The notes below the pieces were generated by a model, which worked only from the letters and a program-made list of their open reading frames with translations, had not been told where the DNA came from and did no database searches. A stretch of DNA of 64,000 nt from positions 27,163,552 through 27,227,551 of the forward strand of contig CM054153.1 in NCBI GenBank assembly GCA_028751875.1, given 5' to 3'. Shown in pieces: positions 52,480 through 63,960 of this stretch; position 1 is the stretch's first letter; every line of letters starts with the position of its first letter. The stretch comes from Rapana venosa. Its lineage: Eukaryota; Mollusca; Gastropoda; Neogastropoda; Muricidae. The position numbers were made by a program, and so were the translations under genes.

Positions 52480-54111
52480 GTGAGATTTTCTTGGAGTGCT
52501 TTCTGTGTTCTAACTTTGAAATGTGTTGATTTATTATTATCATTATGTATATACTCATATCCCCATCTTTCTCTCTTTTTCTCTCTCTTCCAGCATTTAT
52601 TTATCTTAAGCAAAGCATGCAGAGGCTCAGTGACGATATTACATTTCTGCAGTACATTCTGGATCAAGCCATGTGTTCATGATTACTGAAGAGTGATTAG
52701 CTGATTTGCAAAAAGAAAAAGAAGAAAAAGAGAGAAAAAAGCAACGCCACCCCCAAAAATGGATGTGTATATTTATTTGGGATTAACCCTTTTGGCCCTC
52801 ACCGTTTTCATTATCAAGAATTAAGTCCGTTTGTTTGGAATTTCTCCTAAACAGGAAAGCAAAATATCGGATGTATGTAATCTTTGAATGCTTTTTAAAG
52901 TTATTAGATTAGATGTTCCACAAAAAGTGCTCCAGCTGCTTTTCTTTTTATCATACAGGGTTAAAAAAAACAACAACCCAAACAAACCTAAAAGAGACGT
53001 ATAAAAAAAACTACAGATCAAAGTGCTCTGCCACAGAAAAAAGGTTAATTGGGGGGTGGGGGTGGGTGTTTATGATTAGTTTGTATCTAAAATGTAGCAG
53101 CTGCTATGTAAGTGTACTAAAAAAGAACTATTAACCTAAAGCATCAAAGAAAAAAGTGTATAGTTTTGGGGTTGGGTTTTTTCATGTACTCTAGTTGTGT
53201 TGACAGTACAAACTAAGCAAGCAAAGAAAAGAAGAAAGAATGAGGTGCTGTGTAATGCTAAATGGAATATGTCGAAAGTAGAAGTTGAAATTTCATTGAC
53301 AGTGAACTGAGCCAGCAAACTGAAAACACCAGGTTGGGAATAGATTTTAAACACATTGACTGTTCAGAGGAACCCCCAAACCCACCTTGTTTTGTGTGTG
53401 TGCAGTTTTATTTATATTAAATGGCACCCCCCCTCAGATTTCTCTGTTTATAAGGATAAAAGCCTTTTACAGGAAAAAAGTTTTTATATTTGAAACTGCT
53501 ATTGAAAATGACATCATTGGTCAGGGATGCAGGCTGAAAGGGTTAAAGAATCCTCAGTGTATGCTTGAGTAAATGTTATTTCTGTTTACAAAAATATAAC
53601 ATATTTGTGCTTAGCTTTTTTTTCTTTTTTTTCAAATTAAGAAAGTAATGTTTATTCTTGAAATACTAGAACCTCTGCTGTACATTTGCTGATACCTTTT
53701 CTCTTTTTCTTTCTTTTCTTTTTCGATTTGTTTTCCTTGAGAGGTTTGGTAAGAGGGGACTGGATACAGAAATCTTTTTTGTTGTGCAAACAGCTGACAA
53801 TGTTGTTTTCAATACCTTTGTGGTTTCAGATTGAATTTTCAGTTTGTTTTTGCCTGGTCTTGGACAGTTTTGAAGTTGTTGGGGGAATGTTTTAGTTTGG
53901 TTGGAATTTGGGTTTTTTAAAATATAGTTTTTGTTTTGTTCTGTTTTTTGTTTTGCTTGATAAAATGAGCGTTTAAAAGCAAGCCCTGGGCAAGTGATTT
54001 GTGTTGTGAAATGTGGATGACAAGAACGATGACGGCATTGATATGGGTGTTTTACTTTGATTGACGCCCTCTGCTGGGTTCTCTGTCTATGCTGCGGCAT
54101 TGTGGACACAG
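52480..54111 (+). other. Intron 28
   Basis: AT-rich, several A- and T-runs. Open frames on the minus strand (for example 53,666-54,145) are Lys/Asn-rich translations of T-runs, not coding. Confidence 0.5.
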
Positions 54112-54195
54112 GTAAAGAGTTTGAGTAACTTAGGCATCCAGACACCTGGCATGTCCCACTGTATCTTAGATCGCAGTCATCGCCTGATCAAGACG
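54112..54195 (+). CDS. DMXL2: DMXL exon 29: candidate 84-nt symmetric exon
   Basis: The acceptor is TTGTGGACACAG|GTAA and the donor AAGACG|GTGAGT; 28 codons, phase 0 at both ends. It encodes VKSLSNLGIQTPGMSHCILD and RSHRLIKT, with good amino-acid balance. I find no clear vertebrate counterpart, so it may be an invertebrate-specific or cassette exon. Skipping it keeps the frame. Confidence 0.7.
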
Positions 54196-57100
54196 GTGAG
54201 TGAGTCGTAGCCCTGGTGGATGGATGTCGGGTAGTCACTGTGTAGTGCTGGACACACGTTGACCTGTCGTGATGCCGTGAAGTTTGCTGTTGGATACTGG
54301 AAAGACCGTTCCTCTCTCGTTGGACCTACTTTCGTTATGTTGATCGTGTACTCAGAATCCTAAGCACAGTGAGAGATGTCCAGAGTGTGTTTGCCCGATA
54401 CCTTATTTCAAAATGGTCATAACATAGAACATAGTGTGTTGTTGCTTTTCTTGATGTTGTTGCTTTTTATTGTCATATATTTACCCCCCTTCCCTCTCAT
54501 GTAGCTGCTGTTTGTATTTTGTGTTTGCACGGCAAGGCATGACCAGTCCTGTCAGCTGTTATCTCTGTGAAAGCCTGTAGTCTTCTGTAATCTGTGCTGC
54601 AGTGTGAATTGAAGAAAATAACTGGAAGATGGAATGGTTCACATGTATTAATTTCTAGACCATAGGCAATTAAGGAGAAATACCTCCCCTCCACAGCAGC
54701 TAGTGAATAGCTTTCCTCCTTAGACTGGCTGGTACATAAGCACCATCTAGTCATCTAAATGTTATGTTAACATGTTTACATGATCCCTTTTTGCGGTAGG
54801 GGTTCTGTACTGACTAACTGGACCAGGGGCAGGGGTGTGGGTTGTAGCAGAGCTTTCCTCTGTCCAGTGCACATTGTATTTGTCTGCCCTTTGAATGTCT
54901 CTCCATTGTCGTTTTTTGTCGATGAAGGCCAAGAAAGAAGCCTTCCCTCACCCCCCCCTTCCTGTCAGTGTTGACTTTTATGTGAGAGTACACTTAATCT
55001 GCTGCAAGAGAAATATTTGGAGTATTAGGGTATAATTACTATATAGATCAATATCATGAAAATGTTTGAAATGTGGATTTCAGTGTGGAAATCATCAAAG
55101 CAAAGTCCATTACCAAGCAAACTGCATGAAGCACAGTTCCCAGTTGTTAGACTGAAGAACACCATGAGAACATACCATGCTAACAAGGGAATGCAACCTT
55201 GATTACCTCCACACAGTTACAAGGCCTAGATTAATCTTGGAAAGTTTAACATTTTGGCTACAGCATTTCTAAAGGGTCAATCGCAATAGACTAGGCCTCT
55301 GAATGGTACGGCCAGAATGGTCAGAGCAAAACAGATCCCATATGGATAATCTGTCACTGTAAACGTCTCAAATGGCGTGGAAGTGTCAGGTTCAACCGGA
55401 CCTTTTGAAACAGGTCATGTTCTGTCTGAGACAGCTCACATCTTCCCAGCCAACCAACCAATGCTCGGCTTAAAGCTTATGGTCTTGTTGCACGTGCCAG
55501 CGTGTGTGTCTTGTGTATGTGATCGAGACCTCGGGACTTGCAGCAGCCTTTATCTTTCACATCTTTCTCATGGTTTGTGTGGTAGTTTGTCCTTGTCACA
55601 CTGACTTTGAACACTGAACAAACAGGCTGGTTTGAATGGTCCATCTGAACTGCAGGTTGAAAAAGATGGTGTGTCATTAGCTGAACTGTCCATTTCCTGG
55701 CCTATACTGAGGGACTTAAGCCTGGTGTGTCGGTAACCCTTAATCAAATGTTGTGTATCCAGCTGCTATTTTGAATCCATTCTTTATTACATCCCTCACT
55801 TAATAGGCAGTCATCTTGTTAAAATAAGTAAAATCAAATGTTCCAGTTAAAATCTTAAGATCTGCATTCTATTTCTTGATTTATGAACTCCTGACATAAA
55901 TCCATCTTTGCATCTTTTGTCAATTGTACTGATGTATTACCAAACACACCTAATAAAACGATTTTCTTCATGATCTTAAAGTGGTCAGTAGACGAAACCA
56001 GAGTTGTGCGTTAGAGGTATGCTCCTGTTGTGTACTGTATATCAGGTACTGCTAGCTGGTCTTCAGTTGTGGAGGTGCTTGCGTTTTCCCTGTAACAACC
56101 TCCATACCTCGTCTGTATTTTTAATCAAACAGATTCGATTTGTGTGGAAGATGGGGAGAGAGTGAGTGAGTTTCATGCAGACTTAGAATTTTGTCAGCTG
56201 TCTGCCTGTAATAAAAACACACACAAAAAACAATTTGATAGAGAATACTTATGATGATGTCAATGCCTGACTGAGTTACCAATGTGTGTTACACAGGTCT
56301 ATATTTAGGATTTCATTTTGTTTGTTTCATACAGTGTACGAGTTAAATGATTAATAGCTTGCATTCCAGTCTGCAGCATTAGCATGGAGGGGATTTACTC
56401 TGCCATGATAAAAAAAAAAAAAAAAATATTCAGTAATATTCACCATAGTGCAGTGTTTGTATATTCAGATTTTGACTAATACTTTGTGTGTGTGTGTGAA
56501 TGTGTGTGTGAGCACCTGTGCACCTGCGCTAGGATAGATGTGTGTTTTTTTCCTGTTGTATACGTTTCCCTCTGTAAAAACCACCCCTAGTATATGATAC
56601 CAGCACAATTACTTACTAGAGGTCACACACTCGGATCAGTTTTGTTTCACTTTGTGCAATAGTTAAAGTCAATTTTTTTTAATCAGGTAAAGTAGCAGGG
56701 CATGATACCCAATGTGTGTTTTCTTTTTTTTTTCTGAAATCAATTTGATAAGACACAATCACAGAACAAATGAAAATAACAAAAATATGTGCAAGTTAAA
56801 TGGATGAAAAATGAAGGCTAATAAATGGAATTCTTGGTGCATTTTATGAAACGAGTAATATCAGCTTAGGAATTGTATTTGTGCAAGTAAATATTTTGCA
56901 CTAAATCTCTAAATGGGTGATGAAGAAATGATTTGTGTCAGGTCTGGATAAGTAAGTTAATTAAAAATGTAGATCCAAGTTTGTGTTCAGTAAGTAAATA
57001 TTTTAAAGGGAAATTTTCTTGATTGAAGGCTGTTAAAGCTTTTAGAAATAGGAAAAAAAAAAAAAAATTTGACTAATACATATTCTGGGTCAGTCTGTTT

Positions 57101-58591
57101 AAAGTGACAGATATTAAACTCATCTTGTTTTGCTCGTAAATTTTCAAAGTTTTGTGTAGTTATTTGTTTAAAAAAAATTTAAGTCCTTAATGTGGAGAAC
57201 ATTTTTCTAGTGAGTATTATATTGTTTCTGAAAAAAACGTTTTCTGATATTTTAACACCAACTTCATGAACCAACAATTTTTACTGAAATGAATTGGAAG
57301 GGAATGATCTGCACAGTTCTGTGCTTCCCCAAGCATCAATTCACTGATGTGAAATTGTGTTTCTTTAGTTGAATGAAAACCTGCTGCCTTGTGCTACTGA
57401 CTTCAAAAGTCTGGTTTTCTGGTTGCATGGATTGGGAAATTCATGCTTTGGGGATAGTAATGTGTAGACAATCAATCTACATCTTTTAAAAATGTTATTC
57501 ACAAGTGAATTATTTTGAATAATACATGGGAGGGTAAAAAGGGTTGACCTGCACATCACATGCTAATTAAGAACAGATTTTCTTCCTTTTCCCCCAGTAA
57601 TGAGTGTACCATTCCAGCATAGACAGACAAACATTCTGTTGGATTCAGGTGATTGTAACGTAGGTATTATTCAAGTATTCAGTGTTTGATGGGAAATGTT
57701 TGAGAAGTAAGAACTAAAAAACTTTTTTAGTGTGGGAGGGAAATTCCAAATAGTTGTCCTGTTGAGAGAAAGATCTAAATCTGTTGTGAGCATGTGCATC
57801 TGCTGCTAGTGCTGTATTAGCTGTGAATAGACTGGAAGCAGGTATGATTGTGATAGTGGACTTGACTGAGCTAGTACTGTCATCTAGATGATTATATTGT
57901 GTCCCAGTCCTCTTACTGTCATCTAGATGATTATATTGTGTCCCAGTCCTCTGCAGTGTAAAGCTCTTTGGTCACAAATGGTTTTATTCCAGTCTTCTGC
58001 AGTGTAAAGCTCTTTGGTCACAAATAAATGGTTTTATTCTAGTCTTCTGCAGTGTAAAGCTCTTTGGTCACAAATGGTTTCATTTCACTGTTATATATTA
58101 TTAAAAAAAAAGAAGCTACCCCTGTTTCTGAGACTGTTGTAAGAGTAAACGTAGTTTCAACTCCCGTGAGCATGCTGTGTGTGTGTGTGTGTGTGCATGC
58201 ATGTGTGCATGTGTGTGTGTGTATAGGTGCATGCGTGTGTGCGTGTACATGAAGTCGGATAGCTGGATGGAAGAGTGGTTGTAAGTGTGCATGTAGTCTA
58301 CTTTTGTGGACTGTAGACACTAATATTACCCTAAAGTAGATTAGGTTCAGGTTAATGTCATGTTGAATTAATTTTGCAGTGCTAACTGAAAATGAGGTCA
58401 GTGCTATTTTAGAGTTGATATGATTTTAACTCTGTGTTGCTAATCCTCATATTGTTTATTTCATCCTTTGTTGTGTGAAATCACAGGTGTTGCCATGCAT
58501 AATTTATTGGCTAAATATTAGAAAGCAATTTTGAGCTGAGTTGTTTCATTGTGTTTCATTGTCTGGATTCTGTTTCTTTGTTGATGAACAG
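54196..58591 (+). other. Intron 29
   Basis: 4.4 kb of AT-rich unique DNA. One local duplication: GTCATCTAGATGATTATATT at 57,880 and 57,917; GTCTTCTGCAGTGTAAAGCT at 57,991 and 58,041, with TCCTCTGCAGTGTAAAGCT at 57,947; so three tandem units at 57,947-58,080. GT run at 58,176-58,225. No gene recognised. Confidence 0.55.
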
Positions 58592-58652
58592 ACAATGGTG
58601 CGAACACTGCAAGGGGTTCGGAAGATTGGTTCACATCCCACTTTGCAGTACT
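58592..58652 (+). CDS. DMXL2: DMXL exon 30: VRKIGSHPTLQY, entry to WD40 blade
   Basis: The acceptor is TTTGTTGATGAACAG|ACAA and the donor TACT|GTAAGT (phase 1). It encodes TMVRTLQGVRKIGSHPTLQY. The vertebrate counterpart is VKRMTSHPVHQYYLTG, and the split Tyr codon is completed by exon 31. The outer strand of a WD40 blade. Confidence 0.94.
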
Positions 58653-58675
58653 GTAAGTATAAGAGGGGTGTCTTG

Positions 58676-58822
58676 GGTTTTTTTTTGTTTAATTTTTTTT
58701 TTTTTTTTGGGGGGGGGGGGGGGGGAGAGACATTGTTTGTTGCTTTTGGTGTGTTCTTGTTTGGTGGGGCTTTTTTTGTTTGGTGGGTGGGAAGGGGGGG
58801 GAGGGGGGAAGCATTTTTACTG
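58676..58822. repeat. T-run/G-run block after exon 30
   Basis: T20-type and G15-type runs within 30 bp of the donor. Confidence 0.9.
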
Positions 58823-59054
58823 GCTAGTTTTGGTTTTAGTTAAAGATTCAGTTTAAAAAAGTGAAATTGTAAATTAAAAACAAATTTTCAGAAAGTAAGA
58901 GCAAAGAGAAGCTTAATGCCTTTTGGAAGCACATAACAGAAAAACCAAAATGAAATAAAGAAGCAATCTGTTCAGCTTCACCTCTTAAAGAAAGAAACCC
59001 TGTCTCATAAGGAAAAAGTGACAACTGTGTATACACACACATACTTGTGAACAG

Positions 59055-59185
59055 ACCTGACCGGCAGTGCTGACGGCAGTGTGCGGCTGTGGGAATGGAA
59101 CCACGACCAGCCGGTGACCACACTGCGACACACCGGCAGCTTCCCTAAAGTCACCAAGGTGCTCTTCAACGCACAGGGCAACAAG
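59055..59185 (+). CDS. DMXL2: DMXL exon 31: WD40 blade LTGSADGSVRLWEW
   Basis: The acceptor is CTTGTGAACAG|ACCT and the donor AACAAG|GTTAGT (phase 0 end). It encodes LTGSADGSVRLWEWNHDQPV, a textbook WD40 strand c-d with W-E-W in place of WD, and FPKVTKVLFNAQGNK, equal to vertebrate VTRLYFNSQGNK. Confidence 0.97.
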
Positions 59186-59794
59186 GTTAGTTAGGCGGTC
59201 ACTCTTTCTTTTATCAGCTCATCTTAGTCGCTTTCAAGTTTATGGGATAGCTATTCTGTGACTTGCTGTTTCGGTCATTGTTTTAAAATTCAGCAAACGT
59301 GATAGAATTGGTAAAACCTGAATTCTATATTTCAGTTTAATTCTTTTGTTTGTGCATTTATGTGGGGGTTACTTTCCTTTCTTTCCATGTTCCAGAAAAG
59401 CTTTTCTTCCCTTCATTCTTGAGTTCTAGAAGACTCTATCCTAAAAAATGTTACTCAGTTCAAAGTGAAATGACACTGAAATTTACATTATTAACCCCAA
59501 GTATCAAACAATGTTGTGTTTATAAGTGAATGCAGTAAATGAAATACGTTTTTGCAGTTTGGACATAGTTATTACAGTGTTGTTGATATGCAGGATAATA
59601 GATCATTTTGTCCCCCCAAAAAAGTACATACATGTATGCCTATGTACAAACTGTTCATGGAAAAATAATAAAACATGCCTGAACTCTCTTAGGAAAGTCT
59701 ACACAACATATTTTGACTCATACCCTGTAGGGTATAGTGGGCCACCCAGACATATTTTAAAAAATAAAAAATTATGATGTGGTTGTGATTTCAG
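59186..59794 (+). other. Intron 31
   Basis: AT-rich; nothing recognised. Confidence 0.5.
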
Positions 59795-59872
59795 TGCTGT
59801 GTGAGTGACGTGGAAGGCTCTATATGTCTGTGGCAAGTAGGACTGGGCAGTAACTTCAACAAACCTATCATG
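59795..59872 (+). CDS. DMXL2: DMXL exon 32: WD40 blade SDVEGSICLWQV
   Basis: The acceptor is GTTGTGATTTCAG|TGCT and the donor ATCATG|GTGAGT; 26 codons, phase 0. It encodes CCVSDVEGSICLWQVGLGSN and FNKPIM, equal to vertebrate CGVADGEGFLSIWQVNQ and KPYM. Confidence 0.96.
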
Positions 59873-60910
59873 GTGAGTCCCCACTTTTATTTACATTTTG
59901 CATCAAATCACCAATACATACATGAGTAGGCATTTGAACCGGTGCATGCATGCATACACATGCGCATACATTATCTGCCTCTTCCTCTCTCTTGCTCTCT
60001 GTCTCCCCCTCCCTATCTTACCATCCCTTTCATCATTCATCCGCCCAGTCCTCTGTATCTCTATGTCTACTCTTGATTACTTTGGGTTTCCCTCAGTCTC
60101 TCTGAAACAGAAATGCATGCATGTATGATTACATGTAACATTCATTACTTGTTACTGTTTAGAACTCAGAATTTACAATGTGCTGGAGACTGTTTTTTTA
60201 AGTTGGTTTGTCAGAATTCTGATGCATTGTGCAACATCACTCTTTGCCGTTAGGAAGAAAATTATGGTTGATTGGCTGAAATTTTGTCGATGCATTTGTT
60301 TTCTTATTTGGTTTTATGGCAATGGCAGAAACCTAATCCTTTTAGGACTACTTGTAAGAAATGGTTCCATTTCGAGGGTCTAGGAAAGGGGGGGAAGGGG
60401 GGATATCATGCATTGGATTCCTGCCTGGAAGATTGACTTCTCGTGTGCACATGGCTGCATTGGCAACATGCTCATTTCAGTGGGTATCAAAGGTTGTTTA
60501 GATCAGACTGCAGTACAATGAAGATGACAAACATTGCCCAAAACGTAATGATACAGCCACACCAGCCAGTATAATTTGCAACAGAAACACAGTGGGAATT
60601 GACATATTTTGGTTTTGGACTGTTGAAAATACTGTTTTGAAAAGCTTGGAATTGGCAGATCTGAATAAGATGTACTTAGTTTATATGATTTAATTTATGA
60701 GTAGGGGAAGTTGGAAATTGGCATAGTTAGAAGAACAAGCAAGATAGAATTTTACATCAGAACTATTTTCATTTTATTCTCTGATAAGGAAATTTCTGGT
60801 GATGTGTCACTGCTTAGAGAATTTGCTGTGCCAGTTATCTGTTACCACCATAACTCATTTAATATGATAACTGCTATTATTATTATTATTGTATTGCTGT
60901 ATGTATGCAG
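59873..60910 (+). other. Intron 32
   Basis: AT-rich with a G-run at 60,388-60,401 and (ATT)n at 60,876-60,891. Nothing else recognised. Confidence 0.5.
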
Positions 60911-61055
60911 AGTTTGCCCTGCCACAACAAGACCACAGCTGACTTTGCTTTCCTGGGCTGCTCCAGCCTGATCGCCACCTGTGGGTACTCTTCAGAGAAC
61001 AAGAACGTCTGTCTGTGGGACACACTGCTGCCACCACGCTCTGCTCTTGTGCACG
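60911..61055 (+). CDS. DMXL2: DMXL exon 33: WD40 blade LIATCGYSSENKNVCLWDTLL
   Basis: The acceptor is CTGTATGTATGCAG|AGTT and the donor GCACG|GTAAGG (phase 1). It encodes LPCHNKTTADFAFLGCSSLI and ATCGYSSENKNVCLWDTLLP, almost the vertebrate string (ATSDFAFxxSSSLVATSGHSNDNRNVCLWDTL). It contains a true WD dipeptide. Confidence 0.97.
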
Positions 61056-61498
61056 GTAAGGCACTCGGGGAATGATAAGTAGTCTGTGTTGGGGTTGGGT
61101 CCAAGACTTGCCTTCTGTAAGTTCTCTGTGTTTCCTGTGGTACCTTCTTAGTGTTTCTACATGTTAACTTTTATTTGGAGTAAAACTGGATATGTCACAT
61201 TTGGTTATACTGAAGTAGTGCAGTGTACATTGAAAGAAACTTTTCCTCTTTTTACCCCTTTTGTTTTCTTTGTCTTTTTTTTTTTTTTTTTTTAAGTCTT
61301 TACTCACTTTTTTGCCTATGGAGTTGACTATTTGGGACCTATTATAATGGTTTTGTTAAAGTTATGGTTCAGACTTTGGATAGTGTGAATGATGTTTGAT
61401 TAGAGCAGTTATATCTTTGCTGATGAACAAGAGGATAGCCATTTTGATGCATTTTTCCCCTTTGTTGCAAACAATAGTGTTTGTGTGTGTGTGTGCAG

Positions 61499-61588
61499 CA
61501 TTTCCATGCCATGAGTTTGGCTGCCCCTCAGTGGTGTACGCCCCCCAGAGTCAGACACTGATCAGTGGAGGACGGCGAGGAGAAATCT
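61499..61588 (+). CDS. DMXL2: DMXL exon 34: WD40 blade VVYAPQSQTLISGGRRGEI
   Basis: The acceptor GTGTGTGTGCAG|CATT is another TG-rich site. The donor AAATCT|GTATCC is weak but is the one that joins in frame to exon 35 (T+GT = Cys). It encodes FPCHEFGCPSVVYAPQSQTL and ISGGRRGEI, equal to vertebrate FTCHDHGxxVLQYAPKxQLLISGGRKGHVC. Confidence 0.94.
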
Positions 61589-62036
61589 GTATCCTTTCAC
61601 TTCACACTTGGTCCCTAGGCCTGAATCCTCTCTCTTTGTTAGCCATTACATTTGTCTGGGAGTTCAACGCATTCTCTGATATTTTCCTCTTGAGCACTGC
61701 CTCTCTAACTACAGATTGAATGAATTGTTTACAGGGTAATGTTGTAAAGCTGGCAGGACTGACAGGCAGACACGATGGCTGAATGTAAAATAAATGCCAA
61801 TATCGAAAACTTGGTATGTATTGATGTGTGCTCTTATTGTCAGGAATATTGCCAAGGTAAAGAAATGAAAAGAGGGATAAGAACTTACTGATTTTGAAAA
61901 AAAAAATGCTATGCAAAGGGGCTCACTTTTAGGGAAACTGTATTCACACAGCTGAAATAATAAGCAGATCTTGAATTGTTTTACAGAAGGAAAAAAAAAA
62001 TCATAGTATTGGACATGATCCTTGACAGCCCTCCAG

Positions 62037-62164
62037 GTCAGTTTGATCTGCGACAGAGGAAAATCAAGAACACATTCCAGGCCCACGAGTCGGCCATCAA
62101 ATGTCTGGCTGTGGACAGTAAAGAGGAGTACTATGTCACAGGCTCTTCGGAAGGGGACATCAAG
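62037..62164 (+). CDS. DMXL2: DMXL exon 35: WD40 blade, last exon in window
   Basis: The acceptor is GACAGCCCTCCAG|GTCA and the donor ATCAAG|GTATCT (phase 0 end). It encodes QFDLRQRKIKNTFQAHESAI and VDSKEEYYVTGSSEGDIK, equal to vertebrate FDIRQRQLIHTFQAHDSAIKALALDPxEEYFTTGSAEGNIK. The next expected residues (VWRL...) are not found before 64,000, so the final blade and stop codon lie downstream. Confidence 0.96.
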
Positions 62165-62168
62165 GTAT

Positions 62169-62322
62169 CTGTGTGTGTGTGTGTGTGTGAAGTGAACGCC
62201 AGTGTGTGTGTGAAGTGAATGCCAGTGTGTGTGTGTGAAGTGAATGCCAGTGTGTGTGAAGTGAACACCAGTGTGTGTGTGTGTGAAGTGAATGCCAGTG
62301 TGTGTGTGTGTAAGAAGTGAAC
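62169..62322. repeat. Minisatellite: (GT)n + GAAGTGAAYGCCA unit, ~6 copies
   Basis: GTGTGTGAAGTGAATGCCAG repeats with 18-28 bp spacing because the GT part varies. Starts 5 bp after the exon 35 donor. Confidence 0.9.
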
Positions 62323-62909
62323 ACCCTTAGGTGTGGTAGTCTCGTTATCTTCTGAATAAGAGGTAGAAGGAAGCTTTTTTGTGTTTTAAGTCTATTGTAT
62401 GAGGAATTTTGGGATACCCCTTCTACCCAAAATTTTGAAAGTAAGAAATGCTAGGCCGTAGTTAGCAAAATACATCTTTCTCAGCTAAGCCTAAACAGAG
62501 CTTTAGTCTCTTTTTAAAATGAATATTGCATTGGTCTGAAATTTTCAGTGGCACAGTATAGTGTTAAGTGGCACAATATAGTGTTTAGTGACACTCATGA
62601 ACTTGACACATGTTCGCTTATCCTGCAATTTACTAGTTCTCCTTCAAACAAGAGATGACAAAACACATTTGCTCTATGATACCCCTTGTAAACACAGTTC
62701 AACCGCCAATCATTTACCACAGTCACTGCCGCATCTGTTGAACAGAAATATCCAGTAATCGTGCTTGTCACTGGACTTGGCTGAGCTCTCAAATGCATGA
62801 AGACTGCCCACAAAAGTGTGCAGTGAACTGTTGGCCCTCAGTGGAGACCAGATTGACAGGGGGTGCAATACTAAGCCAGCCGACAGAAGTAAATTTGGGA
62901 CCTGTTTAA

Positions 62910-63960
62910 CTCTTCTACTACCGCGTTCCGTTTCTCTTACTTACCACTGTATACCAAGTATTTTCTGCAGTGTCTTTCAGTTTCACACCTACTGACTTTA
63001 AAAAATAATAAAAAATCGAAATAAAGACAGATCTACATGAAACTTTCTGTACTTGTTAAGTTGTGAATAAAAATCCAATATTTCTTCGTTTGACTCTTGT
63101 GTGACTTGTTGTTGTGGAATGCTGATGGCGATGATGTTGCGGTTGTTGTTGGCTACGGTGGTTATGCAATAATTTTTAAAATATGACTATTTCAAGAGGT
63201 AAAGAATTGTAAAGATGAAGTGAAATAAAATCAAACATGCAAAATAAGTAATAATGTTCAGATAATATTAGAATAACATGCAATCACACTCACAAACAAG
63301 CATACAGGCTGACGAACAAACAGCCATTGAAATCAGGACACGGTTTGTTCCAATTTTATTTTGCACTTCGTCAGTGAAAAACAGAAGAAAAAAACCCATC
63401 ATACTACCCACGAGTCACTAGCATCATTTTGCAAGTTTCTGGAGCCACAATTTTCACGAAATTCTTTCATTTTAAGCCAGTCACAGTCATATGCCCCCCT
63501 CGGCAGGATCGTTGTTTACACCACTGTCGTAGTCATCTTCATCACTCGAATCACCAATAAACACAGCACATCGATTCCACTCTGCAACTCTTGAATCCTC
63601 TGTTCAGCTTCTAAGTCCATTTCAGTCCACATAAGTTCAGATTCTGCCATTATTTTCACAGAAAATCCTCCAAAAAGTTCGTTGAAGCAGTCGCCATATT
63701 GATGCAGCTCCCTCCAAAAATTGTTACTCGATGACATCGCCGTAAAATCGAAACAATCGGCACCAAAATCGATCAACTGAAGCCAAAATTGCAAATGGCG
63801 GCAGCTACACTATCTGGGAGCTCACTGCGCATGTCTAAAGCGATAAGGGGTGTGAGACCATGGTATATAAATAGCGCAAAGGGAGACACCAGGTGTCCCC
63901 AGGTATTCGGCGGGCAAAGTAGTAAGAGGGCGGGTCAACCCGCCGACGGTAGTAGGAGAG
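62910..63960 (-). mobile_element. Non-autonomous piggyBac-like element, 1,051 bp, TTAA-flanked
   Basis: The left end CTCTTCTACTACCGCG and the reversed right end CTCTCCTACTACCGTCG form terminal inverted repeats (14 of 15 bases at the tip). TTAA sits outside each end (62,906-62,909 and 63,961-63,964), the piggyBac target. The right subterminal part has a perfect 7-bp-arm palindrome, GGCGGGTCAACCCGCC (63,929-63,944). A minus-strand remnant of an acidic N-terminal region lies inside. The middle of a transposase (DDD catalytic part) is missing. Confidence 0.8.
63516..63794 (-). pseudogene. Remnant 5' end of a piggyBac-like transposase frame
   Basis: The minus-strand frame contains MAESELMWTEMDLEAEQRIQ; a +1 shift near 63,585 opens a second frame with FIGDSSDEDDYDSGVNNDPA, the acidic Ser-Asp-Glu style seen at the start of many piggyBac transposases. 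It stops at about 63,493 with no catalytic domain. One lost base would explain the shift. Family placement is inferred from ends plus composition. Confidence 0.55.

Larger units (their letters stand above)
1..62164 (+). other. DMXL2: DMXL1/2 (rabconnectin-3 alpha, DmX-like) gene, partial: 35 exons; both ends outside the window
   Basis: The gene model joins 35 exons with GT-AG borders; phases agree at every junction and the total of 5,664 nt is 1,888 sense codons. The order of conserved blocks follows vertebrate DMXL2: FGLFEAARLANPVLPQYHP, INSIPPLPIYAL, ADTVA, DECGLR-like [64 protein letters not shown], then C-terminal WD40 blades. Known family role: DMXL proteins with WDR7 and ROGDI act like yeast RAVE in assembling the V1 and Vo parts of V-ATPase on endosomes and synaptic vesicles; the fly orthologue is Rbcn-3A. 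Human DMXL2 is about 3,000 residues, so roughly the C-terminal 60 percent is here. The invertebrate gene is probably ancestral to both DMXL1 and DMXL2. Family identity is certain; microexons and exact exon 2 start are less so. Confidence 0.96.

Noticed and set aside
53666..54145. 159-codon minus-strand frame
   Set aside because: Lys/Asn/Thr-rich translation of T-runs, overlapping the better supported exon 29 on the + strand.
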